Source of the DNA: Anisakis pegreffii
Taxonomy: Eukaryota; Nematoda; Chromadorea; Rhabditida; Anisakidae
Length of the DNA: 64,000 bases
Assembly (NCBI GenBank): GCA_035041965.1
Contig: JAPYMA010001327.1
Location: 18,140-82,139 of the forward strand
Reading direction: 5' to 3'
Part shown: positions 50,201 through 55,341 of the stretch, one piece after another
Layout of the letters: each line of letters begins with the position of its first letter
How positions within the stretch are numbered: position 1 is the first letter of the stretch
Notes under the pieces: model-generated
What the model saw: only the letters and a program-made list of their open reading frames with translations
What the model was told of the DNA's origin: nothing
Databases searched by the model: none
Translations under genes and position numbers: made by a program

Positions 50201-52374
50201 AGTATGCGAATAATCTCGAGGGACTGGTTGAAGAGCGAACGCAGGAATATTACGCTGAGAAGAAAAAAGTTGAAGACCTCTTACACCAGCTACTACCGCC
50301 ATCAGTGGCCGACCAGGTTGTGTTTGAATGTACCACATATTAGTGTCAGTCAAGCTGCAAACAAAGATATAAATGTACACGGATATAAACTTCCTACGCT
50401 AAGGCATAGGCTGAAGCTCCATCCTCATTGTTTTCAGTACCATTAAGCAAAGCAGGATATCATGGTGCATTAGATTTGTGCTTAGGCTCAGATTGAGGCT
50501 CATAACTTCTGTATTTTTAATAGCTACCTCACTCCGGTATAATGGTAAGGTAGCTATTAAAAATACAGAAGTTATGAGCCTCAATAGAACTATCTATTTT
50601 TCTGATGGATATCTCTCTGTATTATGGCAGAACCATCAAAATTTTCACTAAATACCTCATCTTGGTAAGGCAGAACCATCTTTTTATTTGATATATACAT
50701 CACTTGGTATGATAGAACCATCTATTCGTTGAATAGATATTTCACCCTTCTATGATAGAATCGTTTGTTCGTTTAATAGACCCAGTTCCGATATGAGCCT
50801 CAGTCTAAGCCTAAGTTCAAATGTAATCCATCGCGACATTACGCTCTGACTTACTGATTCCCATCATCGCTTTTTTTTCAGCTGATTAGTGGTCGAGCAG
50901 TACAAGCCGAAGCGTTTGACAGTGTAACAATTTATTTTTCGGATATTGTTGGGTTCACAGCTCTTTCGTCAGTATCTACTCCTATGCAGGTTAGTCGTGG
51001 TTGGACAACCATCTTTGATCAGTCATTATTTATTATTGTGATGCGTTCCTCATGCCTTCAACGCTAGTCATGTTTGACTTATTTGAGTGTAAGTTTTTTC
51101 TCTTACTGTTAGTAGTGTCGTAAATTTCGTTCGAATAATCAACATTTCGATAACCATTTATTCATTATCGTTCTTTATTCTAATTTTTTCATTTCTACTC
51201 AGTGTGAATATCTTATTGTTAGTCAGAATTGCAATGAAATTGACCACGGTGTAGGTTTCTGATCACATGTATTATCAGTGATGGGAAAGGATTGTGTCAG
51301 CGTCAAATTACAATTGTATTGTGTAATTATTGTTGTGATTGTAATATTGGATTATAAATTCCAAGTGTGAATGAAAGAACGTAATTGTGTCTTAAGGGCG
51401 TTATTAGCTTAACTATTTTAATTAATAAATAATGTTTCCCAATGGTGTTTTCATGTTTTGTTGTACTTTACGGTGGTTATCTAGTGTAGTGCAGTCTAGC
51501 AATAAACTGAATGAAGTTTCAGGTAGTGACATTGTTGAATGACTTGTACATGGCATTCGATGGCGTTGTTGACAACTTCAGAGTGTATAAGGTTGAGACA
51601 ATCGGTGATGCGTACATGGTTGTATCGGGCTTACCTGATAGACATGATCAGCATGCATCACAAATTGCACAGATGGCGCTGGCTCTCTTACATAAAGTCA
51701 AGAATTTTGTCATCAGGCATCGGCCTGATGAGCAATTGAAATTGCGTATTGGAATACATTCAGGTCATTCGATTATCAGCCAGCACTCTTGCAAACCCCC
51801 AAGTTTATGATTAATTCGATTAATGTTGCAGTTGTACAAATTGGATTTATGTTTCAGGTTCGGTTGTAGCCGGCGTAGTGGGCTCGAAAATGCCACGATA
51901 TTGCTTGTTTGGTGATACTGTGAATACAAGTAGTCGAATGGAGAGCAATGGCTTGCGTGCGTTATTTTCTTCTTTTATTCTTGAGTAGTATATTGTATGC
52001 AGTCAGAGTAGATTGATTTATCGCCCGGTGAGTAGGTTCAGTTTTAGTTGTCTTAGAGTTGTAAGCTATCCCAAACACTTGATATTGTGCCATGAAATGC
52101 ATCATTGAAGTAGCTGTGGTCAGAGAAGAAAATTGCTGAACTTACATTTCGCTCAGAATAAGCGACTGTTTGCTCAGAATGTAGCGGTAATAAATTTTTA
52201 GCGTTAAGAATACATGTGAGCAAGCAGACAAAAGAGATTCTTGACAAAGAAGCCGGCTTTCGACTGGTCTTACGCGGTGAAGTGGAGATGAAAGGCAAAG
52301 GCAAGCAAACAACCTACTGGCTCAAGGGCTACAAAGATCAGAACATTCCTGACTTCGGACCTGAATATGCCTAA
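1626..52374 (+). CDS. gcy-28: Receptor-type guanylyl cyclase (GCY-28-like), whole gene
   Basis: Single-pass membrane receptor that converts GTP to cGMP. The shared exons I place are 28756-28870, 29113-29314, 29570-29705, 29953-30044, 30272-30477, 30916-31099, 45936-46181, 46335-46406, 48199-48323, 48510-48654, 48821-48992, 49129-49284, 49375-49567, 50151-50316, 50882-50989, 51523-51763, 51858-51956 and 52202-52374. One of three first exons (A 1626, B 16148, C 23468) is joined to exon 28756. Every junction keeps frame: totals are 3651, 3666 and 3609 nt for A, B and C, all multiples of three. Domain order is signal peptide, ANF-receptor domain, transmembrane helix, Ser/Lys linker, pseudokinase, signalling helix, class III cyclase. 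The length of about 1200 aa exceeds the usual 1050-1100 because of the long linker. Assignment to GCY-28 rests on recalled resemblance of the proximal extracellular exons and is less sure than the family. The family call itself is near certain. Confidence 0.9.
2446..3283. other. Intron sequence downstream of first exon A
   Basis: No exon or RNA gene recognised. The stretch from about 3180 to 3291 belongs to a dispersed repeat with a second copy at 9822-9990. Confidence 0.4.
3292..4379 (-). mobile_element. hAT element, ZBED-like, non-autonomous, with 8-bp target duplication
   Basis: The left end reads CAGTGGTTCTCAACC and the right end is its imperfect inverse, GATTGAGAAACCCTG, typical hAT termini. 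GTTTAGAC flanks both ends (3284-3291 and 4380-4387), the 8-bp target duplication expected of hAT. On the minus strand at about 3495-3640 a stretch reads [16 protein letters not shown] followed by a Lys-rich segment, which resembles the transposase part found in ZBED5/FAM200-type domesticated hATs. The reading frame does not continue far, so the 1088-bp element cannot make a full transposase. It sits in the intron after first exon A. Confidence 0.85.
4480..5969. repeat. Intron sequence with a degenerate TTCTG/TTCTA repeat
   Basis: From about 4980 to 5105 the sequence is built of TTCTG and TTCTATTC pentamers around a GTGCGTTCCTCGTTTGAG core. A related block lies at 6245-6345 with core GTGCGTTCCTTGTTTGAG. 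The rest of the interval shows no gene. Confidence 0.6.
5970..6173. repeat. Degenerate AAT/AAC trinucleotide repeat
   Basis: Mostly AAT and AATAAC units with point changes, consistent with an old microsatellite. It lies between the two TTCTG-type blocks. Confidence 0.9.
6245..6345. repeat. Second TTCTG/TTCTA repeat block
   Basis: Shares the order of motifs with the block at 4980-5105: TTCTG pentamers, then GTGCGTTCCT(C/T)GTTTGAG, then CCATTCTATTC. The conserved order suggests copies of one dispersed element rather than independent pentamer slippage. Confidence 0.6.
6411..6615. repeat. Degenerate AGGCTGAG/GCTTAGG repeat
   Basis: About 200 bases made of variants of AGGCTGAG, GAGGCT and AGGCTTA separated by TTCACTCC-like spacers. 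Smaller pieces of the same vocabulary appear near 7205-7250, 39345-39400, 40420-40500, 44207-44235, 50470-50500 and 50795-50815. Confidence 0.6.
6708..6740. repeat. Short perfect inverted repeat
   Basis: CGTTACAATCA is followed after 11 bases by TGATTGTAACG, a perfect 11-bp stem. It is too short to classify; it could be the core of an old foldback element. Confidence 0.6.
6741..9821. other. Intron sequence, no gene recognised
   Basis: Only short ORFs without domains. The part around 6780-7000 contains repeated TCGGCAATT/CCGAAA words that look like a decayed repeat. Nothing here fits an exon of the cyclase gene. Confidence 0.4.
9822..9990. repeat. Dispersed repeat, empty-site relative of the hAT insertion locus
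   Basis: Resembles the flanks of the hAT element at 3292-4379. Its first part matches sequence just left of that element (the words GATCTTTCAGAT and GTTGTGTCCAGAC). Its second part matches sequence to the right (ACAAATAATTGTC followed by CTAGT). No hAT element lies between them here. Confidence 0.6.
9991..11666. other. Intron sequence with an ATT/AAT microsatellite
   Basis: Contains scattered ATT/AAT stretches, the clearest at 10399-10433. A tRNA-like word near 11056 does not extend into a cloverleaf. No exon is supported. Confidence 0.4.
11667..12160 (-). other. Possible remnant of a membrane-protein gene inside the intron
   Basis: On the minus strand, 12145-11980 reads a hydrophobic segment with clustered Cys ([20 protein letters not shown]), then an acidic tail and a stop. 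Further along the same strand, 11897-11667 reads two more hydrophobic stretches ([20 protein letters not shown] and a second around [17 protein letters not shown]). These could be pieces of a multi-pass membrane protein. I see no start, no continuous frame and no clear splice sites linking them, and I recognise no family. They may be chance hydrophobic ORFs in AT-rich DNA. Confidence 0.2.
12161..14046. other. Intron sequence, no gene recognised
   Basis: AT-rich, with short ORFs only. A (TC)n run of about 14 bases sits at 13859-13873. Confidence 0.4.
14047..14275 (-). mobile_element. Degraded non-LTR retrotransposon C-terminal fragment
   Basis: Read on the minus strand, it resembles at nucleotide level the better preserved LINE-like fragments in the palindrome arms (56449-56633 and 62709-62893). 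Shared words include GGGAGATCAA on the plus strand and the TTGCAGTTTTAAAG region. In-frame stops break the translation. It is a separate dispersed copy of the same family. Confidence 0.5.
14276..16147. other. Upstream region of first exon B with GATT and ACGA repeats
   Basis: No exon recognised apart from an open frame that runs into exon B from 15938. A (GATT)n tract occupies 15781-15837 and a short (ACGA)n tract 15852-15869, about 300 bases before the chosen ATG of exon B. The isoform B promoter and 5' UTR are expected here. Confidence 0.5.
15781..15869. repeat. (GATT)n and (ACGA)n simple repeats
   Basis: Tetranucleotide runs: GATT with occasional GAGT/GACT changes, then four ACGA units. 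They lie upstream of first exon B. Confidence 0.9.
16148..16982 (+). CDS. gcy-28: Alternative first exon B: signal peptide and distal ligand-binding lobe
   Basis: The frame is open from 15938, but I choose the ATG at 16148 because the strongly hydrophobic [16 protein letters not shown] follows it at once, a good signal peptide, while the upstream 70 residues look like untranslated sequence. The exon then gives 278 codons plus one base. It aligns with A and C through [31 protein letters not shown] and [16 protein letters not shown]. It lacks the ALAPVARMS block shared by A and C and has [11 protein letters not shown] there, so its ligand pocket probably differs most. The donor is G|GTATGT in phase 1, giving Val at the junction with exon 28756. 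Confidence 0.85.
16983..20641. other. Intron sequence between first exon B and the GC-rich element
   Basis: No exon recognised. A poly-G run (11 Gs) at about 19557-19567 precedes a small patch with AGGCCGAGG-like words. Short ORFs have no recognisable content. Confidence 0.4.
20650..21245. mobile_element. GC-rich hAT-type MITE with 8-bp target duplication
   Basis: Begins TAGTGTTCGTCGGGGA and ends with the imperfect inverse CCCTGACGAACATTA. CATATAAA flanks both ends (20642-20649 and 21246-21253), an 8-bp duplication as made by hAT transposases. The interior is strikingly GC-rich against an AT-rich genome and made of recurrent words such as CAATTTGCTCCCCG and GCGGGGACCCCC. An AT-rich stretch at about 20853-21005 divides it, so it may be two tandem copies or a copy with an insertion. 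ORFs across it are low-complexity and not genes. Confidence 0.85.
21254..23467. other. Upstream region of first exon C
   Basis: No exon recognised. Near 23440 an acceptor-like TTCGATTCAG lies 25-30 bases before the start codon of exon C. That is a possible splice-leader or 5' UTR acceptor, though it is unsupported beyond the motif. Confidence 0.4.
23468..24245 (+). CDS. gcy-28: Alternative first exon C: signal peptide and distal ligand-binding lobe
   Basis: Encodes 259 codons plus one base from the ATG at 23468. Later in-frame ATGs at residues 11 and 19 are also possible starts. A hydrophobic [17 protein letters not shown] forms the signal peptide. The body aligns with exon A ([46 protein letters not shown]) and with B. 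A near-consensus donor, A|GTAAGT, ends it in phase 1 at the position homologous to A and B. The leftover base is A, so this isoform has Met where A and B have Val at the junction. The GC-rich MITE fragment begins 45 bases after the donor. Confidence 0.87.
24290..24355. mobile_element. Truncated copy of the GC-rich hAT MITE
   Basis: Ends in CCCCGACGAACACTA, the same terminus as the complete copies, but the other end is missing. It lies in the intron just after first exon C. Confidence 0.7.
24522..24615. repeat. (TA)n microsatellite
   Basis: About 94 bases of TA with one phase slip near the start, 277 bases after the donor of first exon C. Confidence 0.97.
24616..28755. other. Intron between first exon C and the shared exons
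   Basis: About 4.1 kb without recognised exons. It includes a (TA)n microsatellite at 26230-26284. An acidic ORF on the minus strand at about 27626-27907 and other short ORFs have no recognisable family. Confidence 0.4.
26230..26284. repeat. (AT)n microsatellite
   Basis: Uninterrupted AT dinucleotides in the intron before the shared extracellular exons. This is the third long AT tract in the 5' half of the gene. Confidence 0.97.
28756..30044 (+). CDS. gcy-28: Shared extracellular exons: membrane-proximal lobe of the ANF-receptor domain
   Basis: Four exons: 28756-28870, 29113-29314, 29570-29705 and 29953-30044. Their phases are 1 in, then 2, 0, 1 and 0 out, all consistent. The first begins after TTTTTTCAG and reads [20 protein letters not shown], the classic block of receptor cyclases. 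Next come [24 protein letters not shown] and [12 protein letters not shown], then [19 protein letters not shown] with an NETI glycosylation-type site, then [20 protein letters not shown], a conserved turn of the periplasmic-binding-like fold. No Met suitable as a start precedes these exons, so they depend on one of the distal first exons. This lobe would be identical in all isoforms. Confidence 0.95.
30272..30477 (+). CDS. gcy-28: Juxtamembrane and transmembrane exon
   Basis: Starts after TTGCAG in phase 0 and ends AG|GTAACT in phase 2. It encodes the end of the extracellular domain, including the WVGGSPP turn and a Cys pair ([13 protein letters not shown]) that in this family can form a juxtamembrane disulfide. 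The single membrane helix [20 protein letters not shown] follows, ending FW just before the cytoplasmic stop-transfer Arg. Only one membrane segment is present, as expected for receptor guanylyl cyclases. Confidence 0.93.
30916..31099 (+). CDS. gcy-28: Cytoplasmic juxtamembrane linker exon
   Basis: Encodes [20 protein letters not shown], the conserved stretch that links the membrane helix to the kinase homology domain. A Lys/Arg- and Ser-rich low-complexity tail follows. The end is AAG|GTCAGT, phase 0. The acceptor is the weak point: only AG at 30914-30915 keeps the phase from the transmembrane exon and gives the usual short spacing, but it lacks a pyrimidine tract. The acceptor-like CATCAG at 30890 is out of phase. 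The coding identity is firm; the exact 5' edge is uncertain. Confidence 0.85.
33530..33945. repeat. Degenerate CTCCGGCTCCG / CATTTTTGAAATTT minisatellite
   Basis: Recurrent units alternate GGCTCCGGCTCC-like words with TTTTTCAATTTT-like words at roughly 40-50 base spacing. The array is heavily diverged. Confidence 0.7.
35760..36548. mobile_element. Candidate TIR element carrying a 162-codon ORF
   Basis: The left end AGTGATGGACATTAGTGCG is matched in inverse at the right end (TGCGTTAATGTCCATCGCT) with few mismatches, similar in style to hAT-type MITE ends. I see no clear target duplication. A plus-strand ORF at 35973-36461 begins with a hydrophobic stretch, but I do not recognise its product and it may be chance. 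Confidence 0.45.
37780..37975. mobile_element. Diverged, inverted copy of the GC-rich hAT MITE
   Basis: Starts AGTGTTCGTTGGGAAGC and carries the reverse-oriented interior words of the family, such as GTCGGGGAGCAAA and TCGGGGACCAGA. The distal end fades into a poly-G run, and no second terminal repeat or target duplication is visible. Confidence 0.6.
38329..38516. mobile_element. Short GC-rich hAT MITE with 8-bp target duplication
   Basis: A 188-bp element starting CAGTGTTCGTCG and ending CGGCGAACACTA. TTCTCAAG flanks both sides (38321-38328 and 38517-38524). Its interior (CAATTTGCTCCCCGGC, GCGGGGTCTCCCC) matches the larger copy at 20650-21245. It is the cleanest copy of the family for defining termini. 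Confidence 0.85.
38525..38917. other. Interval between two hAT-type insertions, unidentified ORFs
   Basis: Open frames run on both strands (about 97 plus-strand residues after the MITE and a 122-residue minus-strand frame at 38566-38934). I recognise neither. They could be a retroposed fragment or chance. Confidence 0.25.
38918..39267. mobile_element. Internally deleted copy of the ZBED-like hAT element
   Basis: Begins CAGTGGTACTCAGCC and ends TTGGTTGAGAAACCCTG, the termini of the element at 3292-4379. It shares internal words such as CACCCCTCAC. Length is about 350 bp against 1088. The flanks GTCTGTTC and GTCTATTT look like a target duplication with two mismatches. Confidence 0.75.
40203..40370. 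repeat. Degenerate GCCTAAnGGACAnTTT repeat, copy 1
   Basis: About eight imperfect units of the type TTTGCCTAACGGACAG, preceded by GTGACTGGTCAATCTG. A close relative lies at 42037-42125, and two looser blocks at 43785-43895 and 44310-44401. Confidence 0.75.
41852..41962. repeat. Direct tandem duplication, about 56 bases
   Basis: Two almost identical units (GTGTATAGCTGCCTAGGGCG, then TTCATTAACATCAGAGCCAA) lie head to tail. The second has an extra GTGTGA at its start. Confidence 0.9.
42037..42125. repeat. GCCTAAnGGACAnTTT repeat, copy 2
   Basis: Closely matches copy 1 from GTGACCGGTCAATCTG through GCCTAACTTACGG. The near identity over about 85 bases shows it is a copied block, not independent growth of short units. 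Confidence 0.75.
43052..43183 (+). CDS. gcy-28: Candidate 44-codon cassette exon in the intracellular linker
   Basis: Bounded by a good acceptor (TTACATTGCAG) and a good donor (ACC|GTATGT). The exon is exactly 132 nt and phase 0 on both sides, so it can be included or skipped without changing frame between 31099 and 45936. It encodes a Ser-rich, strongly basic peptide ([19 protein letters not shown], then IFTRKKSAP), matching the composition of the neighbouring linker exons. Basic Ser-rich linkers before the kinase homology domain are typical phosphorylation regions. Whether it is constitutive or alternative cannot be told from sequence. Confidence 0.65.
43249..43455 (+). other. Exon-like open frame after the cassette, no in-phase donor
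   Basis: An acceptor (AACTGTGCAG) 65 bases after the cassette opens a frame [20 protein letters not shown]. It then runs into TGGTGGCCACC-type repeat sequence and stops at a TAG right before a GTAACT. No donor in this frame has phase 0, which the next exon at 45936 needs. It may be an alternative terminal exon giving a receptor without cyclase, or simply not an exon. Confidence 0.3.
43456..45935. other. Intron sequence with GCCTAA-type and GGTGGC-type repeats
   Basis: Blocks at 43785-43895 and 44310-44401 carry TTTCGCCTAATGACATTT-like units; the second is inverted and ends in ACTGGTCACGG, the reverse complement of the start of copy 1 at 40203. From about 45540 to 45780 a repeat rich in GGTCGGTGGCAAGCGAGG and GGTGGCCACCG echoes 43310-43400. 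Sequence at 45040-45260 resembles 46920-47100. Confidence 0.5.
45936..46406 (+). CDS. gcy-28: Linker exons leading into the kinase homology domain
   Basis: Two exons, 45936-46181 (82 codons) and 46335-46406 (24 codons), both phase 0. The first is Ser-rich with basic and acidic patches ([17 protein letters not shown]). A possible GTGAGC donor inside it at 46165 would break the frame, so I use AAG|GTTATT. The second ends [10 protein letters not shown] and runs directly into GTIVAVKKL of the next exon, the region of strand beta-1/beta-2 of the pseudokinase. The Gly-rich loop is not canonical, as is usual in this family. Confidence 0.85.
46823..47110. mobile_element. Possible decayed hAT left end and adjoining repeat
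   Basis: CAGTGGTTCTCACGCTC at 46823 resembles the left terminus of the ZBED-like hAT. The sequence after 46920 (GGCGTGAAAAAA, then AGAACTTTATTTAT) resembles 45110-45200, so both are copies of one dispersed element. No right terminus or target duplication is visible. Confidence 0.35.
47111..48198. other. Intron sequence, no gene recognised
   Basis: AT-rich, with only short ORFs. It lies between the linker exon ending at 46406 and the pseudokinase exon starting at 48199. Confidence 0.4.
48199..49567 (+). CDS. gcy-28: Kinase homology (pseudokinase) domain exons
   Basis: Five exons: 48199-48323, 48510-48654, 48821-48992, 49129-49284 and 49375-49567, with phases 2, 0, 1, 1 and 2 at their ends. 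The domain keeps the ATP-site lysine (VAVKKL), a TDFGF motif and a TAPEIL activation-segment anchor. The HRD catalytic loop is replaced by HGKLKSSNC, without the catalytic Asp. That is the hallmark of receptor cyclases, whose domain binds ATP and regulates the cyclase but does not phosphorylate. Late landmarks are [11 protein letters not shown] and [13 protein letters not shown]. The domain is complete, with no frameshift. Introns here are short (about 90-190 bases), unlike those upstream. Confidence 0.95.
49568..50150. other. Intron sequence, no gene recognised
   Basis: Separates the end of the pseudokinase domain from the signalling helix exon. Only short AT-rich ORFs are present. Confidence 0.5.
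50151..50316 (+). CDS. gcy-28: Coiled-coil signalling helix exon
   Basis: Starts after TTTCACTAG, completing a Lys codon, and ends CAG|GTTGTG in phase 0. It reads [20 protein letters not shown], then [19 protein letters not shown] and [12 protein letters not shown]. The heptad-like pattern is the dimerisation or signalling helix that couples pseudokinase to cyclase. [11 protein letters not shown] is the conserved entry to the cyclase domain. Confidence 0.95.
50493..50584. repeat. Perfect 37-bp inverted repeat (hairpin) in a cyclase intron
   Basis: Positions 50493-50529 and 50548-50584 are exact reverse complements, with an 18-base loop. The left arm starts TTGAGGCTCATAACTTC. RNA from the sense strand would fold into a long perfect hairpin. 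It may be a foldback element, or a recent snap-back duplication of the flanking unit. Confidence 0.93.
50585..50797. repeat. Tandem array, about 43-nt period
   Basis: The word (T/C)AGAACCATCT or a variant starts near 50585, 50628, 50671, 50713 and 50755, a period of 42-43 bases over five diverged units. The right arm of the adjacent hairpin is also in register with the array. Confidence 0.8.
50882..52374 (+). CDS. gcy-28: Guanylyl cyclase catalytic domain exons and C-terminus
   Basis: Four exons: 50882-50989, 51523-51763, 51858-51956 and 52202-52374, ending at TAA. All catalytic landmarks are present. The first metal-binding Asp is in YFSDIVGFT and the second in ETIGDAYM. The guanine-selecting Glu is in [10 protein letters not shown] and the Cys in [11 protein letters not shown]. 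The Asn and Arg for transition-state binding are in NTSSRMES. The domain is therefore predicted to be active and specific for GTP. The tail after [10 protein letters not shown] is very short. The 51956/52202 junction gives SNGLPLRIHVS, a normal sequence for the family. Confidence 0.97.
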
Positions 52375-53309
52375 TCGTGCCGTTCCATCTAAGCCGTTGC
52401 TCTGTTCTAATTGTATTCATCAGTTGTAGTCTGGTACCTTTCATCATGTCAATCTATAGGCCGTTTGCTATCGTTTTATTTTCTGCCTAGAGTTTGCTCG
52501 CATAACGGTTGCTGTAAACTCGAAAAACAATGTGCTTGACTGATCTGTAAATACACTTACTTGCATCGAGTGTGCTAGACATCATTCGTGGTGATTGTAC
52601 TTAAATGAATTTGTCACTCATTCAATTACACTTCTATCATTTAATCAGCCGACCGCTTTCGTGAACCAGTTTATAATATTAATAATGATGCATGTGTGGA
52701 ACACAAAGCGCGCTTGCCATCGGTTTGGTTTGTATTTGTGTGTTGTGTGCCGTGTTGTGCTCTTCTATGCTCTGCTTGATTACGTATTCATTCAATTCAA
52801 TCGGCGCTTCATTCAACGGGTTTATCGTTCTTTTGAGATGAATTTGTTCGTTTGTTTTGTTGTTGTTGTTCGTTTGTTGAGCTTATGCTCTGCTACCACT
52901 CTTGCAAGTTCTGCTTCTCGTACCATGTTATTTAACGAATCATTCTTAACTCTTAGCAACAAACACTCTTGTGATTGCATCATTTGATCTAGAATGGGCT
53001 ACTGCCCTGCAGCTTCATTTTGTAATCCTCACTGAAAATATGAGCTTTTTTGAAGCTTCTTCCCGCTCATGGTCATGCATAACTTGCAGTAATACTCATT
53101 TTATTTGTTCTTTTCTCTGATTTAAACGGCTATTTATGTATTTCTATTATTAATGTTATTATTATTCCTATTATTGTTATCATTATTGTCATTACGAGGA
53201 AGATGAATTGTAAAAAACGTGTCGTATTGTGATTCCTCGTTATGTACCTGAAATTTTGGCCACTGATAACAAAATGCCAAATTGTTTCATTGTTATTTTG
53301 TTGTTTCAG
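52375..53309. other. Probable 3' UTR and downstream sequence
   Basis: I see no AATAAA signal in this interval. The first one after the stop lies at 53735, so the 3' UTR may be about 1.4 kb long, or part of it may be removed by splicing to 53310. ORFs here are not convincing. Confidence 0.5.
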
Positions 53310-53422
53310 CCGATGCTGCTAGTTGGGATCGAGCTGTTGCAGAATTTTTCGTAGCAATTCGAGTGAATAATATTGATGGATATAATGTGTTCGCTCAGAG
53401 AAGGACATCAATGAGGGATTAA
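53310..53422 (+). CDS. Candidate alternative terminal exon
   Basis: A strong acceptor (TTGTTGTTTCAG) opens a 37-codon frame to TAA, reading DAASWDRAVAEFFVAIRVNN and ending RTSMRD. It accepts phase 1, the phase at the end of exon 51858-51956, and would give a Pro at the junction. That splice would skip the last cyclase exon and so change the end of the catalytic domain. It could also be a 3' UTR splice or an exon of another gene. An AATAAA follows 313 bases after its stop. Confidence 0.3.
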
Positions 53423-53734
53423 TGGCGCAATGAGAAGAGCAACTGTACAATCACTGATGTAGAACAGTTGAAACGAATTGTTTTCAGTGAGCACTGAGAA
53501 CGTGTCTGTTGCTTGATACTAAATGGGGGTCACTTCACAAAGATGCGGTAATCGGCTGAACTTGCTGACGTATGAATTGAATGAAAATTTCTCTCTTGCA
53601 CACAGTTCGAATTTTTGTTCGTCTTTCTAGCAGATTATTGTTTAGTTGATAACAAATGCAACTTCGTAGCACAATTTGCTTATGTTGAATGTTACGTTTT
53701 ATGTTTGTTAATATATTTGATATTATTTGAATGT

Positions 53735-53740
53735 AATAAA
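53735..53740 (+). promoter_or_regulatory. Candidate poly(A) signal
   Basis: AATAAA within an AT-rich stretch, the first canonical signal after the cyclase stop codon. In AT-rich DNA such hexamers occur often by chance. Confidence 0.4.
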
Positions 53741-54088
53741 TATGCAGAAATACGAATGTTCCATTGATTAATTTACAGCAGGGTTTGTTTAGTTGTTCAT
53801 GTAATCAGTAAGAGTTCATGCCTGCCTCTCTGTTATCACATCCTCCATTCGCCTACGGACTCCTTTCCACACACCTAACAATAACTGAGGTGGGGATCGT
53901 TCGTCTTAATGGGAATGTGATGTCTGTTATTGATTTGGCTATTAAACAGGCTATTCTTTCATACTGCCCATTGATTTCTAGAAAGAGCGGCTTGAAATGA
54001 ATCCTAAAGTGCATCCCGATTGATCGGGGAATCATGCGCGCAAAGATCGTTTGGAGCAGCTGTTGAATTGAATGAAAATTTCTCTCTT

Positions 54089-54250
54089 GCTGTAAACCAG
54101 TAAGTGATATGACTTTTTGATATGGTTTCAATGAGTCTTATCATTTACTGGTTATGGTTTCAACAAGTCATCATTTACTGGTTTATAGCTATATGTTTGA
54201 CCGATAGCTGTAAACCAGTAAATGATAAGACTTATTGAAACCATAACGAC
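54089..54250. repeat. Cluster of inverted and direct copies (foldback element)
   Basis: Positions 54121-54152 and 54214-54245 are reverse complements with one mismatch in 32. A further copy of CATTTACTGGTTTATAGCT and its inverse lies between them, and the unit GCTGTAAACCAGTAA occurs directly at both ends. Just before it, a run of about 26 bases (GAATTGAATGAAAATTTC, TCTCTTGC) repeats one found at about 53575. This looks like a small foldback element inserted into a duplicated segment. Confidence 0.8.
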
Positions 54251-55341
54251 AGGCATGTAAATAATTCTACAGCTAAGCAACAACGAATATTACTTGTCAT
54301 AAAGATTTTCTATGATTAAACACAGTCGAGTAGCAATGTCACTAAATGGGAGTTTAAATGTTCAGAACGACAGTTAACGCGCAACTATTGATAAACCAAT
54401 CGCTCAATGTGCTTGCAACAAATCCAGATTCAGAACGGTAGAGATGATTGTTCTATTGCAATCGCACGGATGTTGAGTTCTCATGATTTAGTATTGGTCG
54501 TTGTACTTAATATTCAACTTTGATGCCTTTCATCACGCTTCACTTTTCAAAATTCAACCAAGTAAGGGCTGTAGCGTTATTTGATTTCTTCGGGGGCTTA
54601 TCGATCCGTGTCTTATGTATGCTAGCAAGAATAACCCTGAGGTATTGATCACTTATACTTTCCTAATACTACGATTCATTCAATTTTTGACGCTTAGGGA
54701 ATAAAGCTATGACTATTCTCATTGAACAATTCTTGTTACTTGATGGATGCATGTGTCCGTTTCTTTCGATTTTTACAGCTGGTTGTGCCTTTATTCCCTT
54801 CACAATTTTTAAATTGGCGTTCATGTTTTCGTTAAATGATGTCACTAGAAGTGGCACGACTCGAATAGCATAGGCTAGAGCCAAACGCGCTGCCGTATTC
54901 AAAGTTGCACTAGCAAATGCCGATGGTAACTGATTGGCGTGGGCAAAGTTTAAAGGCGTGAATGTATTCGAGGTGGCCTCACCAAAAACCAAAGGTACTC
55001 ACGGGCGTGAAAAACCTAACAAGTTCACCACGAGGTTAAAGCAGGTGTGGTGTAAATGTTTGCATAAGTTCAGACTGAATGTGAGGCTATGCCAAACAGC
55101 ATTGAGTAGCGTGCTATTAGTTACCTATAAACAGGTGAGAAAGCATTCTAAATAATTCTCGTTGAAAAATTCCATATTGATTATTGTCGCAGCCATATTT
55201 TGCTTCTTTTGTAAGAATGCTGGATTCATTAACATTAAACCGCTACCTGTCCCATGTTAGCATACATGTTAGCACAACACACCTTCAAGACAAAACTGAT
55301 ACTCTCTTCTGAGGAGTAGTGCTTTTAGGAAGGAGATAGGC
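54251..55341. other. Sequence between the cyclase gene and the palindrome
   Basis: No recognised gene. A 107-codon minus-strand frame at 54669-54992 has balanced composition but matches no family I know. It may be chance. Confidence 0.35.

Noticed and set aside
50585..50797. CRISPR-like array
   Set aside because: The units are contiguous diverged tandem repeats without unique spacers, and the genome is eukaryotic.
52595..52987. 130-codon plus-strand ORF after the cyclase stop
   Set aside because: Hydrophobic and Val/Phe-rich from GT-rich 3' sequence, with no conserved motif.
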